A stretch of 64,000 nt of DNA from Deuterostichococcus epilithicus. Its lineage: Eukaryota; Chlorophyta; Trebouxiophyceae; Prasiolales; Stichococcaceae. Position 1 is the stretch's first letter. Every line of letters begins with the position of its first letter. Positions 9,722 to 22,800 of this stretch are shown here, one piece after another. The translations under genes were made by a program, and so were the position numbers. The DNA lies in NCBI GenBank assembly GCA_033439295.1, contig JAVTLE010000011.1, positions 992,082 to 1,056,081 of the forward strand. The letters run 5' to 3'. The notes below the pieces were generated by a model. It was not told the origin of the DNA and did no database searches. It was given only the letters and a program-made list of their open reading frames with translations.

Positions 9722-12700
9722 TCATCGCTGTGATCCACCAGTGGCAGGCTCCGCAGCAGCAGCAGCAGCAGCGAGGGGGGCCCGCTGCTCCACGGTGCTG
9801 CCAGCTGCAGGCTGCGCAGCAGCTGAAACTCCCTCGGAAAGGCCGTCCGCTGATTCAGCCCCACCCCCTGCCTCCGCCGCCGATGGCTCGGGCCCAGGGC
9901 CGGCGGCCTCCACCTTTGCCGCCGTGTGCCTGGCGCTGGTGCCGGCCGCGCCCTCAGCGTCCGCCGGCCGCGGCGGCTCGGCGCTGGGGCCGATCGCGCC
10001 AAAGCGTTCTGCGGGCACGCCGGCGCGGCACAGGCGCAGGGCGAGGTACTCGGCCTTGTCCCGCCCCGCTGCCAGCTCCCCCCAGTCGCTCGCCGAGATG
10101 GACACCACCTGCTTGCGCAGGGGCGGTTTTAGGGTCTTGGGGCAGAGCTGCTCCCGAGCTGGCAGCACAGTGCGGCGCTGCTCCTGGCGCCCTCGACACG
10201 GCGAGCACCGCATGGCCCGGACGCCAGCGCTGCGGCAACGCTCGGGGGGAGCGGGAGCAGATGCATGCATCCGGCGGCACGCGTTTGGCAGTGCCGCTCT
10301 GGCATCGTGCATCGTGCGGCGCGCGCACCTGCCAGCCGCGGGCGGCGAGCAGGCGGTTGCGCACGAGCGTGCGGCCCAGGGGCACGCCCGTGTTGCTGGC
10401 GAAGTGGTGCGGCCCGTCCACCTACGCCGCAGCAGGGTGTGGGGTTCAGGGACGATGATGCTGCTGCGCCGCAGCAGGAGCAGCACAGCTGGAGGCAATG
10501 CGCCTGACTGTGACATTCAGCGCCAATGCAAACGGCAGTTTGCGGAGGCGGGCAGGCAGGACTGCTTCGCATCACCGAGCTCCAGCCTTGGGCCTCTGCC
10601 TCCTGCACACCAGGCAAGCCCCCAGCGACGAGGTCCCAACACCGGAGACTGGAGACTGCCGCACCTCAATGGCCACCCTGGGCAGATTCGCTGCCCGCAG
10701 CTCCGCCTCCAGGTGCAGCTTGAGGCCCAGCGACTGCCCCGCGCGCCACCCCTGCGCCGCCTCGCCTGCACGCGCGGGCGCAACAGTGGAGCCGAGCTCA
10801 TTATGTGCGCTCTGCACGCTCTGCATGCCAGGCTGCAAGCGTGGCACGTGAATCCCGAGCCCCCGCTGCGGGCTGCGGGTCCTTGTTGCCGCCGTGTCTG
10901 TGGAGAAGCGCATGCCTCGTGAGGGCCGAGACCGCCCCGCAGATGGCAACAAGGCGGACTGAGGAGTTGAGCAGGAGGGCAGCGCCCTGACGGAGGCCCC
11001 GACTCACCGACGAGGGCGGCGTCGTCGGCGGCCGCCAGGGGGCTGCCAGCGCCGTCAGCGACAATGTGCGGCGGGCGATGCGATGGGACAGCAGGGACGC
11101 CACAGCTCAAACCCTGAACGAGAGACATACCGGCAAGGGCGGCGTCATCGGCGGTCGCCAGGGGGCTGCCGGCGCCGGCGGCGATGTCCCGCATGAGCGC
11201 CGCCATCTCGGGGTCCGTGCCCGCAGACCCGGCGCCGACGCCGGGGGCGGCGGCGCCCTTGAGCCGCGCGCCCGGCGCCAGCAGCGAGAACCCGCCCTGC
11301 CTGCAGGACGCACCCTCGCCGTGTGAGCGTCCCGCGACGAACGGGCCGCTGTGGCGACACCTGCATCCCCTCCCCATATCTGCAGTCGTCGTGATGATCT
11401 AGCCAGAATTCGACCATCGGGAACTCCCAAAATAGTTGGTCCCCCCAGCGCTAAAAGTAAAGAGCTCGGGCCGACCGATCAGATCTAAATGACTCACTCG
11501 CTGGTCGCCTCGGAGGCAGTAGCCGCTGCGCCTTCCGGCAGCTGCGGCCGCGCCGCCAGCCGCAGCCGGGGGCCTGCGCGCCGTCGGCTGCTCAGCGGCC
11601 TCAGGTCTGTCACCTGCGCACAGCACCGCAGCATGCGGATGTCTCAGCAGCAGTGGGGCTGTTGAGCGTCCGAGCTCAGCTGCACAGGGACGGGGTGATG
11701 GTGGGCAGATCGATGCAGCGCCGTAAAGTGACACAGCGAGTTGCTAACAGGATTCATCTCCCAGTTGTTGCAGTGCGATTCGGTCCAGCAGTGCTGGCTC
11801 CATGCTGGCTCCATGGCCCGCTGAGGCCCTGCAGAGAGCCACAGGACAATACATGCGGTTTTCTGGTTCACACCTCGGAAGTACGATGCATGGGCGGTTC
11901 CACTCACCTGCGGGCTGTTCGACGGGTCCCTGTCCTGCAGCGCTGCGCCGTCGCCTGCCCCGCCGCCGAGCGCCGCTGCCGCTGCATCGAGCGCAGCCGG
12001 CGGGCCGGCGTCGCTGCCGTCGCTGCCGATCCTGCCGCTGCCGCCAGCAGAGCTGCCGCTGCCGCCAGCAGAGCTGCCGCTGCCGCCAGCAGAGCTGCCG
12101 CTGCCAGCAGCTCCGAGCGGGCGAGGCGCCGCCGAGTGCTGCGGCTTTGGCGGCCGCAGCACGATGTCGATGCTGAAGAGCCCGTCCTCCGTTACATACT
12201 CCACCACGTAGCTCAGCCCTATACAGGGAATAGTACATTGAACGGAACACACGATTGAGCGAGTTTGCAAATCAAGGAGCAAGTGACTGATACGGCAGGG
12301 AGCTTGGCGGCGTATTTGCAGCAGCGACGGCGGCGCGTCCGAGGCGTTGCCGACACGCAATTTTAGCTGGTGATCTGCCCTCAGGTCTGCCGTGAGACCT
12401 GCCGTGAGCTTCGCCAAGAGGATTTCACGCACCGAGCGCCGTCAGCGCGGCGGCAACCTGCCGGTGCATGTCGGAAAGCGGGCCGCTGCCGCAGTCGGAC
12501 GCCTGCTGCAGCCACAGACGCTGCGCATGCTGCGCGACGCTGCGCCGCAGCTGCACATCCGCCAGCTCCGGCACCTGGGCCGACAACTGAAGAAGCATTC
12601 TGACATCATGATAACGACTGCCATCGTTGCAAATACGGATGTCTCATGGGGTTCATCTCAATGGTGCAGAAGTCATTTCAGGTCACTTCTGCCTTGCCAG

Positions 12701-15700
12701 GTTTCTTTGGCACTAAAGTCCAAGGGGCACAAGGCAGTGGGGAAAGTGGTATCGCGCTGGTCGTTGAGGGTGCCAGGCCGTGGGAAGCGGGGCCTTGACA
12801 ACATGAACTGCGAAGGGCGACAAGGCGAGCACCTCCGTGTGCAGGATCATGGCGGTGTGGAACAGCTTGAGCACTTTGGTCTCGTCGCTGCCATCTACGC
12901 TGTCGCACGCCGCCTCCCAAAGCTGCCTGTAGCCCCGCACCTGGCACTCCTGGGGGGTGGCAACGCATGCAATCTCAGTCAGACACACAACTCGGGGAAG
13001 GCATGAGATCTCGAAGTCGCCCTCCGTGTGTGCCGTCTCGGACCCGTTAGTGCATCAAGCGGCACAGGGATGCACTTGCGCCACTGTCTCAAGCCTGCTG
13101 GGCATTGCATGGCGCTCGACCCTCTGCACAGCTCGTGCAGCACCTGACAGCGTGCAATGAGCAGGACCGCCAGCACACATGATCCTCCACCCTCCCCTGT
13201 GGCGGGATGGGAGTGCACTCTCCACTCTCCAGACCACACTCACCCGGTGGGCCAATGGGTACCCGTGCTGAATAATAACTTGCCAACAGCCGCCGCACCT
13301 GCATGATGGCGAGCGCCCAGGCTGTGGATACTGGGGCGGAGGCGGGGCCGCTGATGTCGAGCAGCTTGTCCCAGCAGACCGTGACCAGGTGCTCAGCGAA
13401 GCCGGCGCCGTGCTGCCTCGACCGCGGCCGCGTGCAGCCCAGCGCCGCCAGAGCGGAGAGCACCTCGTGCGGCGCCTGCACATCAGCATGGGAGCCGGGG
13501 ATGTCTTCAGCACGGATGTGTTCAGCATGCCGGCAGCTCTCAGGCGTAGGCAAGGAGGATACTGGATTTGATGCCGGCGTCACGCGCTGGCGAACCAAGA
13601 CTCTCCAGATCGAGCACTTCTCCAGCCGCCTTGTCGTCCGAGCCACTTTGCATGGCGGTGCCGCCCCTCGTCTGTGGCAAGGCGAAGCAAGTGCCGTAGC
13701 ATTGGTCGAACGGCCACCGGCCGGGACTCTCCTAGCCGAACCAACCCAAGTGTTCGAGGACCCACCGGCAGGGCGGCGGCGTGCGCATCCAGCAGGGAGC
13801 ACAGGTGCAGCAGCTGCGACGGCGTCGGCACGTGGCCCAGCTGCTGCAGGCCGCTCAGGGCGCGCGCCACAGGCGGCGCCTTCGGGCTGCTCGTGCGCGC
13901 AGCGCCGCCCGCCTCTGCCTCACACTCCTCCAGGGTGCCCTGCAGACAGACAGGCGGCATTGACACTGAAATGCTCCAGGCAGCGTCCTGCGCCTCGCCC
14001 TCCTCCAGAATGCGTCCTGCATATACAATGCTCCAGGATGCGTCATGCAGCTGCACATATCCCAAGAACTACTGACCTGCGGGTGAGGACGGCTGTTTCA
14101 ACCCACGAACATGTCATTCAAGATCGCTGATGGGCGGTCAGTGTGGGGATTCTGGAATGCATGCGTTGCGCCGCATTGCAGCTCAGGCGGTTCTTGGAGA
14201 GCGGCACAATTCCAGCAGCGAGCCGCGGTCCAGCACACAAGCTGAAGGCCGCTGTGGTGTGCACGCTCGTGCCTGAGCCGCGCCAGACCGGGGCATACTT
14301 TTACTGCTGCGAGCGGCAGCGTTGCCCACTGATCCACTCATGTAACAGGGATCGAAGAGCCTCTGAAAGGGTCTTCCTTTCTACACAAAGTGGCTGCAAA
14401 CACCGCCATCTGCTGCAGGGAGACCTCCCGGTAGCCGCAGGAACAGGCAATCGTTCCGCGGGTCATTTCTTCGTTCTCCTTGGCAGCGGTTCGTCGCACC
14501 ATCTGCTGCAGGAATGCCTCCAGGAAGCCGTGCACGAACTGCGAGCGCGGCCGCGGCAGCCCCTCCGCCTGGCAGCACTGCCCCAGGGCCGCCAGCACCA
14601 TGGAGAGCTCCGTACGCGTGCACTCCTTCCGCTTCCTGCATCCGCAAACGGCTGCTTGAGTGCTTCTCGACAGCTCCGTGCGCGTGTACTCCTTCCGCTT
14701 CCTGCATCCGCAAACGTCTGCTCGAGTGCTTTTCGACAGCTCCGTGCGCGTGCACTCCTTCCGCTTCCTGCATGTGCACAGGCAGCGGCGTGTGTGCTTT
14801 CTGAGTGGAGGCGATGGCCGGAGGCCACCCAGGGTCAGGAGTGCCGCTGGTGCCGTGGACAGCTCCGTGCACTCCTTCCACTTCCTGCGCACGCGCAGAC
14901 GGCAGGGGACTTTGAACCTCCTCCTCCACCGAGAGATATCCAGGTAATGGCCCCCGAGACGATTTATTTAGTCCGTTGCTGCAGCTCCCCATCGTCCTTT
15001 CAACCCACCTGGCGAGCCTGATTTTTTAATACGAGGCTGTCAGAAACGACCGGTTCCTACCCACCTGAAGGTGGAGTCGGCAAGCGTGCCCGCCGGCATC
15101 GGCTCCAGGAAAGTGGGTGCTGCCACCGCCATGCACACATATTGCTATTTAATCCATCAGGCGCCCCTTCATTGTTTCCTGAGACGCTTCAAAGAGCCCC
15201 ACCGGAACAGGAAGTTGACGAGTGTGGCCGCCTGCTCCGGCTCCAGCACACCGGTGGCGGCGGTGCTGTACAGGAAATTGGCGACTGTGGACGGAAGCGC
15301 CAGATTCTGCCCCGTCAGCTGCGTGAAGCGGCCCGCTATCGCCTGCAGCACCCCCAGCGGCGGCAGGTACAGGTCCGCCAGGCACATGTAGCTGCGCAGG
15401 GCATGGGGGAAACACGGATTTGATGAGACGGTTGATATTGTCGCCGCTGCAAATGCGACATGGTCAGGTCCATGCCACAAGTAGCTCTGGCAGCGGCAGT
15501 AGCGGGTGACCAGCAGCAATGCACCAGCCAGGAGCGCGGCCACCGGCAGGCGCTTGCCGGCGCCAGCAGCGGCAGCGCCGCAGGGGGTGTGGTAGAAGAT
15601 GTATCGACAATAGATAACAAGAGTGATGTAGTAGCGGCTGTGTGAGCAGCCAGAGCTGCAGCACTGCCTTGAGGTTCAGGCGCGACCGGCTGAGCTGTGC

Positions 15701-18700
15701 AGAAGTTGCATCCATGAGCAGCTGACACGCACATCCTATTAGGCACCTGCGGCTGACGTTGGAGAGCTGGATGGCGTTGAGCCTAGGCGTGGCCGTCAGT
15801 AGGATGGCTGCCATCTCCTCCAGCGCGCCGTTGCGGGGAATATAGCGCAGCACGCTGACGGCTGCACATGCAACAACGTGCAATGAACCGCAATGGATCT
15901 CACAGGCACGATGTTTGAGTGCATAGCAATGTCGGCCCTCTGATCCGCCACGGACGGATGCAGCAGCCTGCAGGTGTTGGGGCCTCCGCCGCCTCGCAGC
16001 GCAACTCCTGACTTTGCTGAGTAAGGCTGAGGAAACGGAAGCGAAAGAGAGCGCGCACTCCACAGCATGATGGGCAGGTGCATGAAGCGTTCTTTCACGA
16101 GGGCTCGCAGCCCGGGCCGTGTCAGCTGCGCCTCAATCGCCAGGAAGCGGGAGTCCTGCACGATCTGCAGACCAGGAGAGACACGGTCGCATGCCGGTCC
16201 GTCGCCACACGACATGGTTGGTCGGCGCCCTGGAAGAACCACGCATCCGCGCGCTCAGCAGCAGGAATGCGGCGGCGGCGACGGCGGTCTCAGAAACCCT
16301 TTACGAGCCATGCACACGAGAGGCAGTGGCCGGGTCGACTCAGGAGCGCACCTGCAGGGCGCATTGCGCATCGTGGCGAGCGCAGTGCGCCAGGCAATTC
16401 ATCGCCATGTATGCCACGCGTGGGCTGAGCTGGCTGCCTGCGGAGCCGATGGCATGAGCGGCGGTCGGAGAGTAAAGAAGGTGATTGGGATGTGCCGGTG
16501 CTGCAAGCTGCCACGGGCAGAGGATCCACATGCTTGCACAAACGACCTGAGGGTGACCCGCTGGGAACGCACAGTGCGAACGTCCCTACAGTGTTGCCGT
16601 GAGTGCGAGGCCAGCGCCAGACGTGCTCACGCCCCGGCGCAGTTCATCAACTACGACGGACCATTGCATTCGAGAGCCTTGCAACCGCACGTGGCGGCAG
16701 GAGCGTGGCCCTCGCATCGAGCGATGTCTGCTCCGGCAGACCTCGCCGGTGAGTTGACAGCCGTCAGGACACCTCCGACCAGCAGCAGTGTCATGAGCCA
16801 ACCGTGCCGGAGCAGCCATCTCCAACCGATTCCCAGCATGCAACACGCACTGAGCTGTTCTACGGCGTTGAAGGTGTCCTCGATGAGGGCGTCGCGCGCT
16901 GCCTGGAAGCCGGCCTCCTTGTCACCGCCCAGCTCCAAAAAGGCACTGTCTGCGTTTTCCTGTGCGTTCCAGGGTGTATAGGGTTCAGAGGTTGTGCGCC
17001 GCCCGAGAGCCGGCCTCCTTGTCGCCTTCCAGCTGAGGCACAAATGTGGTGTCTGCGGCCTCCTGCACGATGCGGCGTTCGTCAGGGTATGCCATCATGC
17101 CACATGCGCCACAATTGAAACCCGCCTCCTCGTTGCCGCCCAGCTCCAGGAACGTGGCCTCCGCAAAATCTCTGTGTTACTGGGTTCCAGACCTTTGCAG
17201 AGTGGAAAAGGCATTTGAGCGACCAAATGGACATATCAAGCATTCAAACCCCGGTCGACGCCCAGGCATTGTGCTCGTGCTGAGTATGGGCGGAGCACGC
17301 GCAAAACCTTTGTGCAACAGTGCGTCGGAAGGAGCCTGCGCCGCTGGAGCCGCTGCAGCGGCGCACCCACCAGACATATCTGCCATCGGGCCTTGGCGAT
17401 GATTCAGGATATCACAAGCTGTCAATTCGTTGGGTAAGACAGGAGGCAGGGGCCAAGCACTCCCACCTGTTCCTCGCCGGCGGTCACGCGCCAGTGGAAC
17501 TGGACGAGCCGCGACGCCTGCGCAGCACACGAACATGATTGCTGGGCGGGGCAGCGGCTGCGCCAAGAGGTAGCTGCATGCCGCAGGCAAGCTCGCCAGC
17601 TGGTGTCGTTTCACACTCGGTTTTGCAATGCACGGTCGCAGTGGATTGCAGACACACTCACAGGTGTCCTTCCATGGTGAACGTGAGCGCCCAGGACCGC
17701 ATCTGGGGCCGGCAGCACAGCGCACTCACCAGCTGCTGCAGCCGCACGAGCTCTGGCAGGTCGGAGTCGTTCCAAGGCTTGCCCAGCAGCGCGTTGAGCG
17801 TCTTGCGGTAGGAGAAGTTGACCTGTGGGTTTGTGTGGAGCGTGGAAAGTGGAGGAAGCTTTGACCGGAAGGTTGATTGTGAAAGTGGAATTGAATCCAC
17901 TAATATAAACTAACAAGAGATGGTTGAAGTGTCACCCGAAGGTGATCAAAGCGGCGGATGGTTGCCAAGGCAATCCGAAGCAGGGCAGTCATGTTTTAAA
18001 ACAGCCCAAACCACTGTTTTTTTGTCCGCATAAGGAATCGAACTCCCGAACGCTTCAAGCCACACATTGCGGGTGTGTGAAGCATAGAAGTGGAAGAGCC
18101 TTACCACTGAGCCGTCGACTCGCAGCAAAGTGAAGCAGTGCACGCCGCGGCGGTTGGGGTGCGGCGCCGACATCACGTGCTTGATGCCCGGCCCGATCTT
18201 CTCCGCCGCCCTCTGCAGGGGTTGTCAGCCGAGCCCGGCCTCAGCACGCGCTGCAGGGTCGCCATCAGGGCCTGCTTTTGTCGCTCCCCCGCCCAAGAAC
18301 AGGTCGTGCGTTCTGCCTGCTGCTGGCAAGACGTGCCACCGTCATGCATGTGCTGTGCCCTCCATCATCGACGGTTGCCATCAGAGCTTCCGGCTGAGGT
18401 GTGTTCCCCCACCGGGTGGTGGCTGAGCAGGTCCAGAACCGCCGCCTTGTCTAGGCCCCGCAGCGGCTTCCGCGCCGGCGAGCCCGCCAGCAACATGCCC
18501 ATGAAGTGGAAGAGCTCCTCCTGGCTCCAGAACTGCATGCCGCCAAGCACCACTGGCCACCTGCGACACGGATTGTTCGCATAGTCATGTTGACAAGGGT
18601 CTGGGGTCCGCATTTCATGTGGCAGCGATGGAGCATCACATCAAAAGGACATGACACCAACTCACCTGCCCTCGACATGAGCAAGCTGGTGACTGAGCGG

Positions 18701-19351
18701 CCCGGCGACATGCACATTGCAAGGAAAGCCTGACCCTGGTCGCGCGTCTTGCTTGGGCTGGTGCGGTCGCCGCAGCTGCAGTCGCTCTGGCGGCCTGTCC
18801 GTGCCGCCAGCTGGCGCGGCGGTATCGCTGTGCCCCATTTGCACATCACGTGCGCCGCCGCCATGCTGCGACGATGTGTCGATGGGATGCTGGCCCAGGG
18901 CGGCGCCGTTCAAGGTGTTGCCTGTCGGCACAGGCTGTTGGCCGGAAGCCGCTGCCTGCATCGGTGCCTGCCCCTGCGCCGCCTGCTGCAGCGGCTGGGA
19001 TGTGTGCTTCGCAGCCTGCTGCGGCGCGCCCGTCGTGTGCGACAGGTGATCCGACTGGGTGAGCGCAGCCATGTTGGGGGCCCGTGCCACGCGCTGCTGA
19101 GCTGACCCTGCAGCAGCTGCAGAGCGCGTCGCCAGCTGCGCGCCACCGGTCTGCCGTGCTGCCGGCATGTCAACGGCAGGATGCTCCGGATGCTGACATT
19201 CGCTTTCAGTCCTTCTATGCGCTGCTGATCGGGCCCCTGACCGGCGAGGTATCCGGCCTGCTGGCCACTGCAGCAGCCGTGGCGCCGCTGCCGACTGCCC
19301 CATTCCTGCACAGCACGTATTGTCCAGGCAGCATTGGCAGCGTTCAGGCAT
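9722..19351 (-). CDS. Large RAP-domain protein (FASTK/OPR-like organellar RNA-binding type)
   Basis: RAP proteins bind organellar RNA and act in its processing, splicing or translation. The C-terminal RAP domain is clear over exons 10765-10665, 10421-10329 and 10108-9722: SLGLKLHLEAELRA, LPRVAIE, VDGPHHFASNTGVPLGRT, RNRLLAARGW, VVSISASDWGEL and KAEYLALRL. An Ala-rich tail of about 90 residues follows. Upstream coding blocks on the same strand include VVEYVTEDGLFSIDIVLRP (about 12.2 kb), then Gly/Ser repeats, LRGVLQ-type helical segments near 12.4-12.6, 12.7-12.95, 13.3, 13.8, 14.55, 15.2-15.4, 15.8, 16.1, 16.4 and 16.9 kb, FSYRKTLNALLGKPWNDSDL (17.8 kb) and FWSQEELFHFMGMLLAG (18.5 kb). A Gln/Ala-rich first exon (19351-18665) joins the last in phase. 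At least 15 exons. Individual helical repeats are too diverged for me to count. The start and several middle exons are uncertain. Confidence 0.75.
11008..11176 (-). repeat. Two 46-bp near-identical copies including a splice donor (RAP gene)
   Basis: Copies at 11008-11053 and 11131-11176, offset by 123 bases, both encode GAGSPLA-ADDAAL-G on the minus strand. Each ends at a good 5' splice site (GTGAGT and GTATGT). It is a local duplication of an exon end, either a duplicated exon or alternative donors. Confidence 0.75.
12031..12110 (-). repeat. 21-bp tandem repeat coding Gly/Ser-rich linker
   Basis: About three and a half copies of a 21-base unit, encoding GGSGSSA on the minus strand inside the RAP gene exon near 11.91-12.22 kb. 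It keeps the frame and reads as a flexible linker after the beta-strand block VVEYVTEDGLFSIDIVLRP. Confidence 0.8.
14606..14803. repeat. 66-bp tandem repeat, three copies plus a detached partial copy
   Basis: Units begin at 14606, 14672 and 14738 with AGCTCCGT; a partial copy begins at 14861. The unit is 22 codons long, so it keeps any frame open. On the minus strand (the RAP gene strand) every complete unit contains TGCAG followed by a purine-rich GAAGCGGAAGGAG stretch, i.e. a repeated potential 3' splice site with an enhancer-like downstream sequence. The copy nearest the exon leads into ELSMVLAALGQCC. Confidence 0.85.
18024..18119 (-). other. tRNA-like element (possible pseudo-tRNA or SINE head)
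   Basis: Read on the minus strand it has an A-box-like GGCTCAGTGGTAAGG, a B-box-like GAGTTCGATTCC, 5/7 pairing of the ends (GTCGACG with TGCGGAC) and a central hairpin CACAC-CCGCAAT-GTGTG. A run of seven A follows the 3' end. The T stem is mispaired and about 18 extra bases sit between the D-like arm and the hairpin, so it is not an intact tRNA. Its 5' end overlaps a plausible RAP-gene exon end (donor GTAAGG), which weakens the tRNA reading. Confidence 0.3.
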
Positions 19352-19805
19352 CGCCAGTGACCCTAAAGACTACAGCACTGGTAATTCAGAAGAGCTGAGT
19401 GTTGAAGCGCTCACCTGAGCGTTGTCCCAAGGTCCCTGCTGTGAGAAGCATTATCACAACCTGTCTAGTCCACCCGCCGCCTGCTCGCCGTAGGTGCCAT
19501 ACGTCCTCATCGAATTACTTCCTGTTCGCAGATACAATCGATTGATGTGACTGCATGAATCACCGTGACTCTGTGCAACTGCTGTGCGTGATCCTTTTGA
19601 GACGGCGCATGCTGTCTGACAGCATCGCACTCCGGCACCCTTTGTTATTTCATTAACAGAGTTGCATCATAAACTGCTTTGAATAGCTGTTAAGCATGTC
19701 AAGCGAACGAGTTCAGGGCTCAGATGCGCGATCACCATCCATCGCGGTCGGTGATGCCTTGCTCTGTTAAACTGTGACCGTGAAGCTGCATTGACAAGAC
19801 ACCCG
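19352..19805. other. Divergent promoter region (RAP gene / ASNSD1-like)
   Basis: About 450 AT-richer bases between the RAP gene's first exon (-) and the ASNSD1-like start (+). No motif I can name and no coding segment. Confidence 0.45.
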
Positions 19806-22800
19806 ATGTGCGGCATCGCAGTGATCGTGGATGGCATTGAGATTCAACAACGCGATCAGCCAGACGTCGCGCAGGTGGGCTTGATGATGACTGCCTGCAT
19901 GCGTGGCGCGACATGCACTGCCAGCCACTGCGCCAAGCACCATGTGTTTGCCGACGCTTGCAGGCTGAATGTGAGGGTGAACGCCTTGTGCACTCAGAGG
20001 CGCAATTACAGCTGGAGGATTTAGCTGACATATTGACGGCGCGTGGACCCGACCGCCAGCAGTCTGCCACGGTGCCCCCGCCTCACGCAGCCACGCCTCA
20101 TGAACAGCGTGCATGCAGCTGACGAGCAGTCCAGGCCTCGCGCCATTTCCACAAAAGACTGGGTGCAGCACTGCGATAGACGGCAGTCCCAGAAGGCGGC
20201 CCAGCAGGCAGTGCGCAGATTGCACGCAGCCTTGGGGCACACCAAGACGGCGCAGTGCGTATTCGAAGTGTCATGCCGCCAACACGCAGATCGACCTGGG
20301 CGGTGGCGCGAGCATCGAGTGCCTGGCGTCGGTGCTGCAGCTGCGGGGGACCGCTCCTGCCGTACCGCGCCATGCGAATGATCGTGGCGATCTGCTGCTG
20401 TTCAATGGTGCGGCGCCCTGCGTTCCTGATCCTTCACCTCATGAATGGGTCCTCTTCAAGGCCAAATCTAGGCACAACATCTCTTGATCTGCGTTTTCTT
20501 GGGCGTATGCTGGCCAACTGCACCGCAGACCTCAGCGGCGGGTCTGTCCCACAGGCGAGGTTTTTGGCGGCCTGGAGGTGGAGCCCGGGCACAACGATGC
20601 GCAGGCGCTGGCAACGGAGCTGGCGGCGGCGGCGGACGTTTCGGCGGCGGTGCAGCGGGTGCGGGGTCCATGGGCGCTTGTGTTCTGGCAGGCGCGCAGC
20701 CGCACACTGTTCTTCGGCCGCGATGTCCTTGGTATGCCTCTCTCCGTTTTGAATGCTCCGGCTGCCAACCACCTGATTCCTGCCTCTGCGACATACTTGC
20801 GGCAGAGGACCGTACTGCCTCATCCACTGGCTCTCAGCCTGCCGATGCACTTGATCGTTGCACAGGCTGCTGCTCGGGACGCCCTGATGCTGCCCTCGAG
20901 GCGTCATCTGTCAGTTATGCAGGATGTTTCCTTCACTTCTCACGGCGGCCTGCCACTTGGTCCTGCTGCAGGCAGGCGCAGTCTGCTGGTGCACTGGCCG
21001 GATGCGCGGGACGGCCGCCTGCAGCTGTCCTCCGTGGCGCACGCGCCACCGCCGGAGGGCGCCGCCGCAGACGCCGCCCCGTTTTGGCAGGCAAGCAGGG
21101 CATTGTGCTGCCACATCGCAGGGCCTGCATGCCACAGCGCCAAGGAAATACGAGCAGTGGTGGAGGAGCAGTGGTGCTGAGATGGGGCAGTCAGCGGGCC
21201 AGTTTTGTAGGCCGCTCGAGGCGCATGATCGTAGTGCCATCAAAACGCAGCGCTGTGAGGGCGGTCACACCTCGTGCACCCACAGGAGCTGCCGCCTGGT
21301 CTGGTCAGCATCGCGTTCGAGGCACAACGCGAGACGAGTGCCGGCGGCAGCGGCGGCGGCAGGGCGCTCGGCCGGCTGGAGCGGCTGCCGTGGACAGACG
21401 TGCAGCTGCTGCGAGTCGCTGCATGTGTGCGGGCACAGCACCTGGTGCCTCACAACACATGCGCTGCGGCAGACGGATCGGCGCAGGGCGGACCCACTGC
21501 TGGTCATGCAGCCGCCGGCGAGGCGGCCGCGGACTCCAGAGCCGCAGCCGGCACGGCAGCAGCTGCAGAAGCAGCGAGCGCCGCAGGTCCCGCGAGCGCC
21601 GGCGNCGGCGGCCGCAGCGCTGCGGCAGGCATCGCCAGGGCGGGGCCGCCATCAGACCCGCAGGCGCGGTCGCGCGCCGCCGCGCGCCTGCTGGAAGTGC
21701 TTGCGGAAGCGGTGCGGGTGCGGTGCCTCATGGCGGACGAGCCGGCCACCGGCCGGCGGGCGGCTGAGCTGCAACAGGCGTGCAACGTGCAGCTGCTGCC
21801 GCTGCTGGGCGTCGTCGCGGGTCGCCCCGCCACCGCGAGCGGCATGGCCAATTGCCCAGCTGGCTGCATGGCAGACGCGATGCAGCCGAGACCCGCGCCG
21901 GTGCTGGTGCTCTTCAGCGGCGGCGTCGACTCCACTCTCCTCGCGGCGCTGGCCCACAAGGTGTGTGCGACGGCTCGATGAGCCAAGTAGAATCTCGCCC
22001 CCCAGCAGCTCGCTGCTGAACTCTGAACGTGAACCCCCGGATTTGTCGCGGTGCCGTCTGCTCACATCATAGGGGTGTGCAGCATCCTGTACAGCGCATG
22101 AGGTGGGCATGACCGTGCGTGCGACTGATTGTGCACTGAGTCTCACCTTACCCGAGCGTGAGCAGTGGAGGGTTCAAGCCCCCGCCAAATCAAATCGTCA
22201 TCAAATCATCAAATTGCAGGCGCTGCCGCCGAACCTACCGATCGACCTGGCCACTGTGTGCTTTGCGGCTGGCACCAGCCCTGACCGGGCGGCGGCCCTG
22301 GACGCTCTAGAAGAGCTGGCGGCATTTGCACCCGAAAGGTGAGGCCGGCAATAACTCTTGGTGAACGTGCGTCAATGCCGCCGCTCGTGACAAAGGGAAC
22401 GGGCCTGTTGGAATGCTCTTGCACCACCTGCCGCAGGCCTTCTGTTGCTTCTTGATATGCGTTTGTGGGGATGATGGGGCAGCAGGTGGGCTGAACGCAG
22501 TTCGCGAAGGGATTGTGCCAGCTGATGTTTGAAGGACGTCTTCACGGGCATGTTGCAGGCAGTGGCGCCTGATAGAGGTCGACTCGACGCTTGCCGACAC
22601 GGACCGGCACCGCCCCCGCCTGTTGCAGCTGCTGGTGCGCCTGTGTCTGCTCGCATGTCACCTGCGAATGATCTTCGCCACCTTGCAAGGACTCGTGCAT
22701 GCCTCCAAAGCACAGCCAAGCAGTACACCCTACTATGGCAACAAAACAGCATACTGATGGGATCCATTCCCTTGCCAGGCGCCCTCCGCCACCGTCATGG

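Noticed and set aside
9513-10922. 469-codon open frame on the plus strand
   Set aside because: It is the GC-rich shadow of the RAP-domain exons on the minus strand, which carry the real conserved blocks.
14606-14870. CRISPR-like array
   Set aside because: The 66-base units are directly adjacent with no spacers, and the genome is eukaryotic.
20484-21767. 427-codon open frame on the plus strand
   Set aside because: It is an out-of-frame shadow of ASNSD1-like exons 4-6; it lacks any domain and runs across confident splice sites.
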